In this document: positions 36,043 to 45,345 of the stretch, piece by piece | How the letters are laid out: each line of letters starts with the position of its first letter | Position numbering within the stretch: position 1 is the stretch's first letter | Assembly (NCBI RefSeq): GCF_003052265.1 | Contig: NZ_QANS01000007.1 | Location: 1-64,000 of the forward strand | DNA: 64,000 bases | Reading direction: 5' to 3' | Origin: Stenotrophobium rhamnosiphilum | GTDB taxonomy: Bacteria > Pseudomonadota > Gammaproteobacteria > Nevskiales > Nevskiaceae | Program-made: the position numbers and the translations under genes | Notes under the pieces: model-generated | Databases searched by the model: none | Seen by the model: only the letters and a program-made list of their open reading frames with translations | Told to the model about the DNA's origin: nothing

Positions 36043-36074
36043 CGGGCCAGTCGCGTTATGCGGCTGGCCCTTTC
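36043..36074 (+). terminator. Probable terminator after the beta-barrel gene
   Basis: GGGCCAG (36044-36050) pairs with CTGGCCC (36064-36070), with inner CGC/GCG pairs and then TTTCC. A short T-run makes it moderately convincing. It lies 20 bases after the stop. Confidence 0.6.
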
Positions 36075-36118
36075 CATTGGGTCCAGCATATCGCTGTGCT
36101 ACATGCGAAAATCTGCGC

Positions 36119-37312
36119 ATGACCTCTTCCAACAATCCTGCCCCTCAGCCTTCGCGTGCTCGCGTGGTGACGGCGGTCGGTTTTGGACAGATGTTGGCTT
36201 GGGGCTCCAGCTATTACTTGCTGGCAATTATTGCTCGGCCGATGGCGGCGGGACTTGGTCTTAACCCTGTTTGGATTTACGCCGCATTTTCAGCGGCACT
36301 ACTCGTTGCTGCACTACTCGGCCCTTGGGTCGGCGCACGCATCGATCGTCATGGCGGCGGCAAAGTATTGCTGTTCTCCAACGCGGTGTTCGCCGCAGGT
36401 TTAACCACCTTGGCGGTATCGCAAGGGCCGGTGAGCATGATCGCTGGTTGGTTATTGATCGGCGCTGCGATGCCGATGGGTTTATATGATGCGGCGTTCT
36501 CAACGCTGGTCAGTCTTTATCGTTTGGAAGCGCGCCGTTCCATTGTCGGCGTTACCTTGATCGGCGGTTTTGCGAGCTCTGTGAGTTGGCCGCTGACTGC
36601 CGCACTCGACGCGCATTTTGGCTGGCGTGTGGCTTGTGCTGTTTGGGCTGTATTGCATCTCACGGTCGGCATGGGCATCCATGCTTTTCTGGTGCCTCGC
36701 GTTAAGCCGGTGGCGATACATCCTGATGCGACCGAAACAGTTCAGCCTGTCGCTGCGCCCTCAAACACAACGCTGTGGATTCTCGCGGCGACGTTCACCT
36801 GCAACGGTTTTATCTTCGCAGCGATGGCCGCGCATCTGCCACGGGTGTTGCAAGCTGCTGGCTGCACGCCGACCGCGGCGGTGGCTGCTGCTGCATTGCT
36901 AGGCGTCTCACAGGTGGTGGCGCGATTGGCTGACGCGGGATTTTTGCATCGTGTACATCCGCTGATTGCAGGACGCATTGCAGTGTCGCTCCATCCCCTT
37001 GGCGCTTTTTTACTGTTTGTATTTGGTGCGCCAGTTGCCGTTGTCTTTACTGCGCTGCATGGCGCCAGTGTTGGGCTGATGACGATTGTGAAAGGAACAT
37101 TGCCGCTGGCTTTGTTCGGATCAGCAGGCTTTGGCCGTCGTGCAGGTTTGTTGGAAGCACCGTCACGCGTCGTTCAAGCGCTCGCGCCGATTGCCTTCGG
37201 ACTCATGCTCGATTCCTGGGGCGCGCACGTGTTGTGGATATCGGGCGCGATTGGTTGCGTGGGTTTCTGCGGCCTGATGATCCTGCGCACTAAAAACGCG
37301 CGCCCGGTATAA
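36119..37312 (+). CDS. Major facilitator superfamily transporter
   Basis: 397 residues from ATG 36119 (MTSSNNPAPQPSRARV), with about twelve hydrophobic segments in two halves. GPWVGARIDRHGGG between helices 2 and 3 matches the MFS loop signature. The substrate is unknown. An earlier in-frame ATG (36077) would add an implausible N-terminus. Its TAA lies inside a GC-rich hairpin. Confidence 0.85.
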   Translation: MTSSNNPAPQPSRARVVTAVGFGQMLAWGSSYYLLAIIARPMAAGLGLNPVWIYAAFSAALLVAALLGPWVGARIDRHGGGKVLLFSNAVFAAGLTTLAVSQGPVSMIAGWLLIGAAMPMGLYDAAFSTLVSLYRLEARRSIVGVTLIGGFASSVSWPLTAALDAHFGWRVACAVWAVLHLTVGMGIHAFLVPRVKPVAIHPDATETVQPVAAPSNTTLWILAATFTCNGFIFAAMAAHLPRVLQAAGCTPTAAVAAAALLGVSQVVARLADAGFLHRVHPLIAGRIAVSLHPLGAFLLFVFGAPVAVVFTALHGASVGLMTIVKGTLPLALFGSAGFGRRAGLLEAPSRVVQALAPIAFGLMLDSWGAHVLWISGAIGCVGFCGLMILRTKNARPV

Positions 37313-37321
37313 GCCGGGCGC
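37300..37321. terminator. GC-rich hairpin spanning the MFS stop codon
   Basis: GCGCCCGG (37300-37307) and CCGGGCGC (37314-37321) flank TATAAG, which contains the stop codon of the MFS gene. No clear T-run follows on either strand, so termination is unproven. It separates two convergent genes. Confidence 0.45.
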
Positions 37322-37336
37322 GATCATGCGGGTGTT

Positions 37337-37687
37337 TTAGCGGCGACGCGCAGTCTTTTTGACCGCTTTCTTCACGGCTTTTTTAGCGGCAACTTTTTTC
37401 TTCGGCGCGGCCTTTTTCTTGGCGGCCGGTTTGCGACGTGCAGCGGGTTTTGAGCTGTTTTTCTTCAGCACATCAATCAGCGCGTCGAGCGCTTTGGCAA
37501 CCGGTGTGCCTTTGACGGATGAGCGGAATGCATCGATGCGATCTTCATGCGAGATCACCCAATTCAAAGCAGCGTCAGCAGCTTTTGCGCGCAGCAAAGC
37601 GACTTGTTTCTTGCTTTTGTTGGTCTGGGCGGTGAGGCGTTTGCGGACATTCTTGATCTGCGATTCAAGCTTGGTGCGAGTGCTCAT
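37337..37687 (-). CDS. Lysine-alanine-rich histone H1-like DNA-binding protein
   Basis: 116 residues from ATG 37687 (MSTRTKLESQIKNVRKRL). The first 75 residues are mixed-charge and probably helical (coiled). The last 40 are repeats of Lys-Lys with Ala and Pro, similar to the AlgP-like histone H1-type tails of pseudomonads, and end in KKTARRR. Likely binds DNA non-specifically. It faces the MFS gene tail to tail. Confidence 0.8.
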   Translation of the reverse strand: MSTRTKLESQIKNVRKRLTAQTNKSKKQVALLRAKAADAALNWVISHEDRIDAFRSSVKGTPVAKALDALIDVLKKNSSKPAARRKPAAKKKAAPKKKVAAKKAVKKAVKKTARRR

Positions 37688-37763
37688 GCGTGACTCCACG
37701 TGGCAAATGAGATTTGAGAATAGCACTAACGCTGTACGGCGCTAGTGCCTAGCAGCAGTCGAT

Positions 37764-38017
37764 TTAAATACCCATGCTACTGAGGCTTGTTGCGATTTGC
37801 CCCAAAGTGCTGGCGAGTGTTGGATGTTCACTCTCAAATTGAGTGATCACACCTGAGATCTCGTTGCGCACTGAGGCGTTGCCATCAGCGTCGTCGGCGT
37901 TTTCGATCTGGCGCTCAATCGCTGCACGCGGTCGCGAGATTGCGGCTCGTGGAACTTCAAGCTGTCGAGGTCGCTGCGCAGACTCTCCAGTGTTTCACGT
38001 AGCTCTACCTTGTTCAT
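37764..38017 (-). pseudogene. DUF4404 family gene with a single-base frameshift
   Basis: MNKVELRETLESLRSDLDSL (start ATG 38017) reads in one frame, and IERQIENADDADGNASV followed by QFESEHPTLASTLGQIATSLSSMGI (stop 37764) reads in another. Joined, they give a normal 84-residue DUF4404 protein ending SSMGI, so the two pieces are one gene with one base missing near 37915-37930 (after GTGCAGCG). The total length, 254 bases, is 1 short of a multiple of 3. This is either a real inactivation or a sequence error. No function is known for DUF4404. Confidence 0.85.
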
Positions 38018-38143
38018 GATTAATCTCCGGTGGGCTGACCTCATGCTAGCTCACGCAGACATTCTGTGCAGCAGCCCGTAGCAGTCACATCCAAGTTCGC
38101 AACTACGGCGTATGGTTGAAAGTGAATTGATCAGAAGGTCAGC

Positions 38144-39040
38144 ATGCGCTTGCGAATTTTTCTCCTTGTAACGCTATTGAGTGCTGCGCTCTGTCATGTC
38201 CCGGCTGGAGCATCGGTACTGTCATGGAGCGATGTCGAGCAGATGCCACTGCCATCTGCTGGAGAGCAAATGGCCTATGGATCACTGCCACTGCAGTTCG
38301 GTGAATTGCGGATGCCAAGTGGACAGGGGCCATTTCCAGTCGCTGTATTGATTCATGGTGGATGCTGGCTGTCGGACTTTGATCGCGGCTATATGACGCA
38401 TATGGCGGCTGCTCTGACAAAGATGGGTATCGCGACTTGGACCATCGAATATCGGCGTGTGGACGACGAAGGCGGCGGCTGGCCCGGCACCTTTCAGGAC
38501 GTCGCAAAAGCGTTGGACTATTTGCCAGTGCTGGCCAAAACGAAATCTCTCGATCTCAAACGTGTGATTGCAGTGGGCCACTCTTCCGGAGGGCAACTCG
38601 CGCTTTGGCTGGCCGCGCGACATAAATTGCCCCGCAGCAGCACGCTCTATACGCCGCATCCATTCGCGCTATCCGGTGTGATTGGGCTTTCCCCGATCAC
38701 TGATCTGGAGACTTATCGGATCGGCATGCCTGGTAGTTGTAATGCTGCCGTGGACGATTTGTTGAACGGGTCGGCCAAAGAGGTTCCGCTGCGGTATGCG
38801 CAAACCTCACCGCGGGCATTGCTACCTTTGGGTGTGCCGCAGCGATTGATTCAAGGTGAGCAGGATTCAGTGGTATCCATTGGTTCGACTTCCATCTATG
38901 CGGCAGCGGCAAAAGCGGCAGGTGATTCTGTCGTTTTAACGGAGCTTCCCGGCGTCGGTCATTTTGAGCCGGCGTTGCCGTTGAAGCCTGTGTGGCCAAA
39001 AGTACAGACGGCGGTACGCGGGTTGCTGAATATTCGATAG
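38144..39040 (+). CDS. Secreted alpha/beta hydrolase (carboxylesterase-like)
   Basis: 298 residues. Signal peptide in the first 25 residues (cleavage near AGAS). The oxyanion motif is LIHGGCW, the nucleophile elbow GHSSGGQLALW and a C-terminal His follows LPGVGHFEP. This matches the BD-FAE/feruloyl-esterase-like hydrolase family. Probably periplasmic. Substrate unknown. Confidence 0.88.
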   Translation: MRLRIFLLVTLLSAALCHVPAGASVLSWSDVEQMPLPSAGEQMAYGSLPLQFGELRMPSGQGPFPVAVLIHGGCWLSDFDRGYMTHMAAALTKMGIATWTIEYRRVDDEGGGWPGTFQDVAKALDYLPVLAKTKSLDLKRVIAVGHSSGGQLALWLAARHKLPRSSTLYTPHPFALSGVIGLSPITDLETYRIGMPGSCNAAVDDLLNGSAKEVPLRYAQTSPRALLPLGVPQRLIQGEQDSVVSIGSTSIYAAAAKAAGDSVVLTELPGVGHFEPALPLKPVWPKVQTAVRGLLNIR

Positions 39041-39142
39041 CCACCGTACTTTGGCTGAGCCGCCAATTGATGTTGAATTACGGTCAATGCGTTGCGCGTA
39101 CATTCGCGTAATGTGGAGACATAACTGACGCAGGATTAAACC

Positions 39143-40171
39143 GTGACCGCATCCAAGACTTCCGTTGCCGACGCATTACTCGATGCGCATGTTCATTTCA
39201 TTCTTGACCAAATCAGTGGCGAGGCTTTACAGCCGCTGATTGAAGGTGAGCTCGATGCTTTGCTGGTCAATGCTAAAAAGTTGAAGCTCAATGATTGCGT
39301 GACGCGCAAGATGATCAAGGATGTTGCGCTGGCTTATGCAGCAGACCTTGAGCTGGGTGCTGGTATTCCTGAATTGGTTGGTGATGTTGCACGCGCTTTG
39401 TATGCGCACGATGCGCATGAGAAAACCAGTTTTGGTGATTTGTTGAGCGACGAGCATTTCAGCGACATCGCCGACAAGGTGCTGGAGCTCAAATCTCTGC
39501 GCGAAAAAATTGTGCACGAGGCAGTCGCAAGCCCGCTCTACGTCAGCTTCGCGTCAGATCTTCTGTACAACGGCATCAAGGGCTATCTCGCGCAGAACGC
39601 CGTCACCCGCAATATTCCCGGCGCTGGCTCGATGATGAAGCTGGGCAAGGCCGTGATGAGCAAGGCCACGCCAAATCTCGAAGCGTCAATCGAAGATGGT
39701 CTCAAGAAATATATTGGTCAGAGCGTTAAAGCGACTTCAAAAGGCAGCGCTGGCTTGCTGCTCAAATATGCCGACGACGAAACGCTGCGCGATTTGGCCC
39801 ATGAATTCTGGTTGCGCATCAAACCGCTGAAAATCGCATCGCTACGCGAAGACATCAGCAGTCTTGATGTCGAAGAAGGCTTTGTCACCGCCTACGAGTT
39901 CTGGCGCACGTTGCGTGGCACCAGCTTCTATCGCGTGATGATTGGCGCAGGCATTGATGCGTTCTTTGACAAGTATGGCGACGCCAGCTTGTCTGAGCTG
40001 CTGGATGATCTTGGCATTGATCGCAGCATGATGATGCGTGAAGCGATGCGCTTTGCGCCGCCGGTGATCAAGGCACTCAACAAGAAGAAAATGATTGAGC
40101 CGGTGATTCGCCGCAATCTGGCGCGCTTCTATCAGTCGGATGCAGCGCGCGCCGTTTTAGACGCGCGCTGA
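39143..40171 (+). CDS. Conserved hypothetical protein
   Basis: 342 residues from GTG 39143, helical throughout. No family recognised. Features: no signal peptide, no obvious membrane segment, few Cys, and several acidic/hydrophobic helices (LDAHVHFILDQISGEALQPL, DDLGIDRSMMMREAM). Length and codon use suggest a real gene. It ends 6 bases before the convergent thioesterase gene. Confidence 0.6.
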   Translation: MTASKTSVADALLDAHVHFILDQISGEALQPLIEGELDALLVNAKKLKLNDCVTRKMIKDVALAYAADLELGAGIPELVGDVARALYAHDAHEKTSFGDLLSDEHFSDIADKVLELKSLREKIVHEAVASPLYVSFASDLLYNGIKGYLAQNAVTRNIPGAGSMMKLGKAVMSKATPNLEASIEDGLKKYIGQSVKATSKGSAGLLLKYADDETLRDLAHEFWLRIKPLKIASLREDISSLDVEEGFVTAYEFWRTLRGTSFYRVMIGAGIDAFFDKYGDASLSELLDDLGIDRSMMMREAMRFAPPVIKALNKKKMIEPVIRRNLARFYQSDAARAVLDAR

Positions 40172-40177
40172 TCTCGA

Positions 40178-40984
40178 TTAAGCGAAAACCGTCACGGTCT
40201 GACGACTGAGCGCGACAGGGCGTCGCTGTGCATCCCACAGCAGCGCGGTCTGGCTCAAGTAGCCGCCTTCGCCGCGCGTAACTTCCGCATCCATCAGCCA
40301 CCAGCCCGGTTCGGCGCTGGTCTCGTTGTAATCGTTGCGCAGCAATTCCAGCGTCCACGTCAGTGAGCTGGCCGGTGCTGGTCTCTTCAGCATCGACAGT
40401 GCAGGCGTAGGGATGATGTCGCACAGCGCGACCATATGCGCTTCGCTGCTTACCGGTTCATCCAATCGAATGTAGATGCCGGTATGTGCTTCGCTGGCGC
40501 CGCTGAAGGGCGGTGTGCCGCGAGCCCAACGCAGTGCGCAATGTTCAAGAAAGCGCGGCGTGATGCCAGGAAATAAAGGCATGTTCTTCAGGCTTTCTGC
40601 GGACGGCAGTTCTGGATAGACGGTGTTGTCGACTTTAAGACTCGACTCACGTTCGCTGCCGAAAACACCAACGACGAGGCAACCGGTTTCGCCGCCAGAA
40701 ATCAGGCGCGCTTCTGCATGCGTCACCGACTTGCCGGTGCGCAGCACGCGAGCTTGCACGGTGACATCGCCGACGAGAACGGGACCAATAAACGTGACCT
40801 GCAAAACGCGCAGCGGAATATGTGCAGGCACGAGTTTGCGCATCGCCGTCAGCGCCATTGCAGCCTGCAATCCGCCAAAAGCGGTGCGGCCCTGTGTCCA
40901 GTCTTCGCTAACGTTAAAAACGAGTGAATCGCCATCGACGCGCGACTGCGTTAGCAGTGGCGTAAATCCAGTGGTGTTGCTCAT
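40178..40984 (-). CDS. TesB-like acyl-CoA thioesterase family protein
   Basis: 268 residues from ATG 40984 (MSNTTGFTPLLTQSR). Two hot-dog repeats: the first shows TAFGGLQAAMALTAMRKLV and VLQVTFIGPVLVGDVTV, the second is around RLDEPVSSEAHMVALCDI. This is the 4HBT_3 (acyl-CoA thioesterase) architecture. The upstream in-frame extension is not supported. Substrate unknown. Confidence 0.82.
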   Translation of the reverse strand: MSNTTGFTPLLTQSRVDGDSLVFNVSEDWTQGRTAFGGLQAAMALTAMRKLVPAHIPLRVLQVTFIGPVLVGDVTVQARVLRTGKSVTHAEARLISGGETGCLVVGVFGSERESSLKVDNTVYPELPSAESLKNMPLFPGITPRFLEHCALRWARGTPPFSGASEAHTGIYIRLDEPVSSEAHMVALCDIIPTPALSMLKRPAPASSLTWTLELLRNDYNETSAEPGWWLMDAEVTRGEGGYLSQTALLWDAQRRPVALSRQTVTVFA

Positions 40985-41166
40985 GGGGAGGGACATCCAA
41001 GTAGTAAGAACTATGCGGCACTCAAAGCCGACGATACTGAATCGTCGACAAAGTGAGCACTGCAAGGCAAATGTACGGCGTATGGGGTGACGGTTTTGTG
41101 TTGTTATTAAACATTTACATATAAATCTAAGTTTGTTTATTAAAAACAATCTTTGTAGTGTGTGGA

Positions 41167-41580
41167 TCAATCCCCAAGATCACGTCGACTTGCTTTAAGT
41201 GCGCCGCGTTTGGTCTTGCCATCAAGCCGCTTCATCTTGGAAGCGCGTGTCGGTTTGGTCACTTTGCGTTTGCGTGGCACAACCGCTGCGCGTGCAATCA
41301 ATTCTTGCAGACGCTCTAGTGCATCATTGCGGTTCTGTTCAAGGCTGCGCGAGGCCTGCGCTTTGATCACGATCACGCCATCGTTGTTGATGCGCTGATC
41401 GCGCTGAGTCAGCAGCCGCTCTTTGCAATCGTCCGGCAGCGACGACGCGCGGATATCGAAGCGCAAATGCGCAGCCGTCGAGGTCTTGTTGACGTTTTGG
41501 CCGCCTGCGCCTTGTGAGCGCACGGCAGTGAACTCAACTTCGTCCAAGGAAATGCTGAGGCGGGGTGTGATGACCAACAT
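41167..41580 (-). CDS. arfB: Alternative ribosome-rescue peptidyl-tRNA hydrolase ArfB
   Basis: 137 residues. The GGQ motif (residues 26-28, in GAGGQNVNKTSTAAHL) is the catalytic site that hydrolyses peptidyl-tRNA. The basic C-terminal tail (KRKVTKPTRASKMKRLDGKTKRG) reaches into the mRNA channel of stalled ribosomes. This matches ArfB (YaeJ) in length and sequence. Confidence 0.95.
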   Translation of the reverse strand: MLVITPRLSISLDEVEFTAVRSQGAGGQNVNKTSTAAHLRFDIRASSLPDDCKERLLTQRDQRINNDGVIVIKAQASRSLEQNRNDALERLQELIARAAVVPRKRKVTKPTRASKMKRLDGKTKRGALKASRRDLGD

Positions 41581-41655
41581 GGAAACACGATGCGAGAAGT
41601 GATTTTGCGGAATACTACGCCCCTAGCCGGTTGAGGCTGAAATGGAAGAGCCCCG

Positions 41656-41865
41656 ATGATTGAATCCCGACTAATGGAATGCGAAACCAAAATCGCATAT
41701 CAAGAAGAAACACTGCGCGTGCTGAATGAAGTGGTGACGCGACAGCAGAATGAAATTGACCAGCTCAAGATGGCTTGCCGCCAGCTCGCCGAACGCATCG
41801 CGCGTGGCAGTGCTGAAGGCGCTGTCAAAGGCTCGTTCGCAGATGAAGTGCCGCCACATTATTAA
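41656..41865 (+). CDS. slyX: SlyX family protein
   Basis: 69 residues: a coiled coil (ECETKIAYQEETLRVLNEVV, then RQQNEIDQLKMACRQLAERI) and the C-terminal DEVPPHY typical of SlyX. Function unknown. It lies 69 bases upstream of fabH on the same strand. Confidence 0.88.
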   Translation: MIESRLMECETKIAYQEETLRVLNEVVTRQQNEIDQLKMACRQLAERIARGSAEGAVKGSFADEVPPHY

Positions 41866-41934
41866 GCGCGCGGCTTGTGTCTAACGCATACGGCTGATTC
41901 AGCGTCAGGACGACGGGAATAAGCTGGAGGGACT

Positions 41935-42894
41935 ATGAAATATTCAAAAATTATTGGCACCGGCAGTTATCTGCCAGATCGAGTAGTTACCAACCAAGAG
42001 TTGCAGACTCGCATCGAAACCACCGACGAGTGGATCGTGTCGCGTACGGGTATCGAAGCACGTCATGTGGCGGCTGACGATGAACTGACCAGCGATCTCG
42101 CGTTGCAGGCGGGACGTCGCGCGATGGAGTCAGCGGGCGTCACTGCCGATGACATCGATCTGATTGTTGTCGCAACCACTACGCCAGACATGGTGTTCCC
42201 GTCGACCGCTTGCTTGCTGCAAGCCAAGCTCGGCGTGAAGAAAGGCGCAGCGTTTGATGTGCAGGCCGTTTGCACCGGCTTCATCTACGCGCTCGCCACT
42301 GCCGATAAATTCATCGCCAGCGGCGCACACAAATGCGCGCTGGTGGTTGGTGCCGAAGTGTTCTCGCGCTTGCTCGATTGGAATGATCGTCGCACCTGCG
42401 TGTTGTTTGGTGATGGTGCGGGCGCGGTGGTGATCAAGGCATCTGACGAGCCCGGAATTTATTCCAGCCATCTGCACTCCGATGGCAGTCACGGTCATAT
42501 CCTGCGCGTTGCAGGCGGAATCGCCGAAGGCAAAGTGCGCGGCAATCCATTTTTGGAAATGGATGGTGCCGCAGTGTTCAAGCTGGCGGTGCGCGTGCTT
42601 GATGAGTGCGCGCGCGAAGCGCTCACACACAACAACGTTGAGGCCTCGCAACTGGATTGGTACATCCCACACCAAGCTAATCTGCGCATCATCAATTCCA
42701 TCGCCAATAAGCTGGGCTTGCCGCCGGAGCGCGTGGTGACGACGGTTGCGCGCCATGGCAATACCTCAGCGGCATCAGTGCCACTTGCGCTCGACACGGC
42801 CGTTCGCGACGGGCGTATCAAAGATGGCCAATTAGTCATGCTGCAAGGTGTGGGTGGCGGTATGACTTGGGGTTCTGTGTTGTTGCGTTGGTAA
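41935..42894 (+). CDS. fabH: 3-oxoacyl-ACP synthase III
   Basis: 319 residues, starts fatty-acid synthesis by condensing acetyl-CoA (or another acyl-CoA) with malonyl-ACP. Active-site Cys113 in [13 protein letters not shown], His in [11 protein letters not shown] and Asn in [10 protein letters not shown] complete the Cys-His-Asn triad. The start is preceded by GGAGG. It stands alone here, away from the usual plsX-fabH-fabD cluster, so it may be an extra copy with a special acyl preference. Confidence 0.93.
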   Translation: MKYSKIIGTGSYLPDRVVTNQELQTRIETTDEWIVSRTGIEARHVAADDELTSDLALQAGRRAMESAGVTADDIDLIVVATTTPDMVFPSTACLLQAKLGVKKGAAFDVQAVCTGFIYALATADKFIASGAHKCALVVGAEVFSRLLDWNDRRTCVLFGDGAGAVVIKASDEPGIYSSHLHSDGSHGHILRVAGGIAEGKVRGNPFLEMDGAAVFKLAVRVLDECAREALTHNNVEASQLDWYIPHQANLRIINSIANKLGLPPERVVTTVARHGNTSAASVPLALDTAVRDGRIKDGQLVMLQGVGGGMTWGSVLLRW

Positions 42895-42916
42895 GAATTG
42901 GTTACAGGAGTAAGAC

Positions 42917-43543
42917 ATGGTCGGCTCACTGTTTGGCGGTAGCTTAAAAATTAGCCCGCGGGATTTTCCTGATGCAGTGAATGATGCTGCGCTCGCTCCC
43001 GCATCTGGCAAGGCTTTGGCTGTGCTTGCAGGCGGTTGCTTCTGGTGTGTGGAAGTCGTCTACCGCGAATTGGAAGGCGTGCTGGAAGTGGTCTCCGGCT
43101 ATTCCGGTGGCACCGCAGCGACCGCAGATTACGAGATGGTTTGCACGGGCCGCACCGAGCACGCTGAAGTGATTCAGATTGCTTACGACCCGTCTAAAAT
43201 TACTTTCGGTCGTTTGCTGAAAATATTCTTCTCAGTTGCGCATGATCCGACACAACTCAATCGTCAGGGCAACGATATCGGCCCACAATATCGTTCTGCG
43301 ATTTTCTATTCCGATGACGAGCAGAAGCGTGTGGCGGAAGCTTATATCCAGCAGCTTGATGCAGCAGGTGTTTTCAAATCACCCATCGTCACGCGCTTGG
43401 AGTCTTTGAGCGAATTTTTTGAGGCTGAGGCTTATCACCAAAATTATGCAGCCTTGCATCCGCAGCAGGGTTACATCGCAGCGGTTGCGATGCCCAAATT
43501 GGAAAAGCTGCGCGCGTATTTTGGTGAGCAACTCAAACGCTAG
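42917..43543 (+). CDS. msrA: Peptide methionine sulfoxide reductase MsrA
   Basis: 208 residues with the catalytic motif GGCFWCVE (first Cys nucleophile). The N-terminal 35 residues precede the core, and HPLHPQQGY-type residues near the C-terminus (HPQQGYIA) fit. It repairs oxidised methionine (S-sulfoxide). The start is preceded by AGGAG. Confidence 0.94.
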   Translation: MVGSLFGGSLKISPRDFPDAVNDAALAPASGKALAVLAGGCFWCVEVVYRELEGVLEVVSGYSGGTAATADYEMVCTGRTEHAEVIQIAYDPSKITFGRLLKIFFSVAHDPTQLNRQGNDIGPQYRSAIFYSDDEQKRVAEAYIQQLDAAGVFKSPIVTRLESLSEFFEAEAYHQNYAALHPQQGYIAAVAMPKLEKLRAYFGEQLKR

Positions 43544-43821
43544 ATGCGGTAGAGTTTGACCAGAACAAACAGTACGAGCTGAATCAGCGGAAGCACAGCT
43601 GAAACCAAAAACATTCGCAGGCGATAAGGCCGCTCTGGATGCTTGCGATTCTCGTACATGAAAATAAAATTCAGGAATGCCGTTGTGGGGATTCCCATGA
43701 TGGCGAATAGCATTGCGCCCAAGCCAACAAATGATCCGTTGCCTGTACCGGCCAGCATGGTGCCGTAGGAAACGAGAGCTTGAAAGAGCGCTACACCGCC
43801 GACGCCAATAAGGTAGTTCAA
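43540..43821 (-). CDS. Small hypothetical membrane protein
   Basis: 93 residues with about three hydrophobic segments (residues 1-20, 32-52, 68-92). A polar loop YENRKHPERPYRLRM links the last two. No family recognised. It overlaps the msrA stop by four bases in the convergent direction. Confidence 0.6.
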   Translation of the reverse strand: MNYLIGVGGVALFQALVSYGTMLAGTGNGSFVGLGAMLFAIMGIPTTAFLNFIFMYENRKHPERPYRLRMFLVSAVLPLIQLVLFVLVKLYRI

Positions 43822-43838
43822 TTGCTATTCCCGAAGCG

Positions 43839-43875
43839 CGAGTACTGCCTGAGTGTTCTGCTCAGACAGTACTCG
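43839..43875. terminator. Imperfect palindrome after the DUF1329 gene
   Basis: CGAGTACTG (43839-43847) pairs with CAGTACTCG (43867-43875) with inner CTGAG/CTCAG (43849-43853, 43861-43865). A 14-bp stem overall, with no T-run. It lies in the 81-base gap after the DUF1329 stop and may mark the end of that transcript. Confidence 0.5.
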
Positions 43876-43902
43876 ACTCGGTATGCGGTCTACAACTTTG
43901 GA

Positions 43903-45267
43903 TCAATGACCTGCTTGTTGTGCGGCGGCTGGCGAGAACTGCGCCGGATTCATTGGCGTGTTGAGGCGCCACCAGCTTGTACTCTCGTTGACCAGATAGC
44001 CTGCTTCATACGCGCCTGAAGTCAGATCGTGATAAACCGATGCGCCACGATTCCAGCTCTTTGATTCCTGCGAGTAGAAATAAGTGATCAGCGAGATGCG
44101 CCACAGCTTGCCGCGGCCATCGTAGTTGTCGGCCATTAGAGCAAGCCAGCTATCTTCATCCGCGTACATCACGCGCTTGGCGTAGATGTGACGAACGCCG
44201 GATTTCAGCGTGCCTTCCAGAACCCATACGCGGCGCAGTTCATAGCGCACGTAATCGGGGTTGATGGTGCCGGGCTTGATCAAATCCTTGTACTTCACAG
44301 CTGGATCGTTGGTGCGGAAGTTGTTGTACGGCAGATAAAGTTCTTTCTTGCCGACGAGTTTCCAGGTGTAGCGCTCTGGAGAGCCGTTGAAGCCGTAGTC
44401 ATCATCCACCGTGCGCAAGCCTGCAGGTGGCACCGGATAATCAAAGCCTACTTCTGGTGCTTGGCGCACGCGACGAGTGCCCGGCAAATATTGCCAAGAC
44501 ATCGTGCCTTCTTTGGCAAAGTTGTTCGGCTGATAACCGACAGCGATAAAACCTTTGTCACGTTCTGGCAGCAGATAGCCTGAGTAGAAGTGCGAGTTGA
44601 TGCGATCGGTGTACTGCGCGGGCTTCTTCAAATCATTCGTGGCTGTGAGCACTTGGAATTTGTTGCGACCCCAAGCGATGGTGCCGTTGCCGTAGACATC
44701 GGCAATGTCGCAGATTGCAGATTGCGTCCACGTACGACCAGCGTTGGCTACGTTCCAGATTGCTTCAAGGCCGCTCTGCGGAAACGGAAAAGGAATGCCG
44801 CCGCCGGTGCCGGTGACGCCACGACCATCGTCAATGACTTCGGAAGTCACCGCGTTTTTCTTGGTGCGATCGCAGATGACGTCGTAATCCTTGAAGTCGC
44901 GATGCGATGGATAGACATCCATGCGATAGCCTTTCGGATATTTGATGAAAAGCGCTTTCTGTCCGTCCGTGAGTTTGCTCGCGTACTTCGACATGTTCTC
45001 TGCGGTGATCGAGAACAGTGGCTTTTCAGCAGCGTAAGGACCGGGGTCATAGCCGTAAGGGTTCTTCACGCCCGGCCAAGTGCCAACATATTTTCCGGTG
45101 TATTCCGGAATGCCGGTGGCTGAGCCTGCGCGTTCGGCGCCGATGCAGGTGTACTTGGGGCCATCAAGTTCTGCGGCTTTTTCAGCCGAGACTTTGGCGC
45201 TGGCCTGATGGCTGACAAGTAAGACGGCAAGTGCTGCAGTGCCGGTGAGTAGCGAGCTGAATTTCAT
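43903..45267 (-). CDS. DUF1329 domain periplasmic protein
   Basis: 454 residues with a Sec signal peptide (cleavage near SHQASAKVS). The body contains the DUF1329 landmarks PSHRDFKDYDVICDRT, GGIPFPFPQSGLEAIWN, WQYLPGTRRVRQAPEVGFD and ELRRVWVLEGTLKSGVRH. These proteins have a LolB-like beta-barrel half-shell fold and usually pair with DUF1302. Here it is the last gene of a TetR-DUF1302-DUF1329 arm. Probably carries a hydrophobic ligand across the periplasm. Confidence 0.88.
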   Translation of the reverse strand: MKFSSLLTGTAALAVLLVSHQASAKVSAEKAAELDGPKYTCIGAERAGSATGIPEYTGKYVGTWPGVKNPYGYDPGPYAAEKPLFSITAENMSKYASKLTDGQKALFIKYPKGYRMDVYPSHRDFKDYDVICDRTKKNAVTSEVIDDGRGVTGTGGGIPFPFPQSGLEAIWNVANAGRTWTQSAICDIADVYGNGTIAWGRNKFQVLTATNDLKKPAQYTDRINSHFYSGYLLPERDKGFIAVGYQPNNFAKEGTMSWQYLPGTRRVRQAPEVGFDYPVPPAGLRTVDDDYGFNGSPERYTWKLVGKKELYLPYNNFRTNDPAVKYKDLIKPGTINPDYVRYELRRVWVLEGTLKSGVRHIYAKRVMYADEDSWLALMADNYDGRGKLWRISLITYFYSQESKSWNRGASVYHDLTSGAYEAGYLVNESTSWWRLNTPMNPAQFSPAAAQQAGH

Positions 45268-45345
45268 TACTTCATTCTCCTCATTCGCGCTGCGTCAGAA
45301 AACGCAGCGGCTGGTGTTCCAGATGTTGTTCGCAGTTCTTGCGGC

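Noticed and set aside
37300-37321. Strong terminator for the MFS gene
   Set aside because: The stem is good but no T-run follows on either strand, so it is kept only as a low-confidence hairpin.
44188-45123. Two plus-strand frames (131 and 177 residues) antisense to the DUF1329 gene
   Set aside because: No motif; the minus-strand frame has a signal peptide and family motifs.
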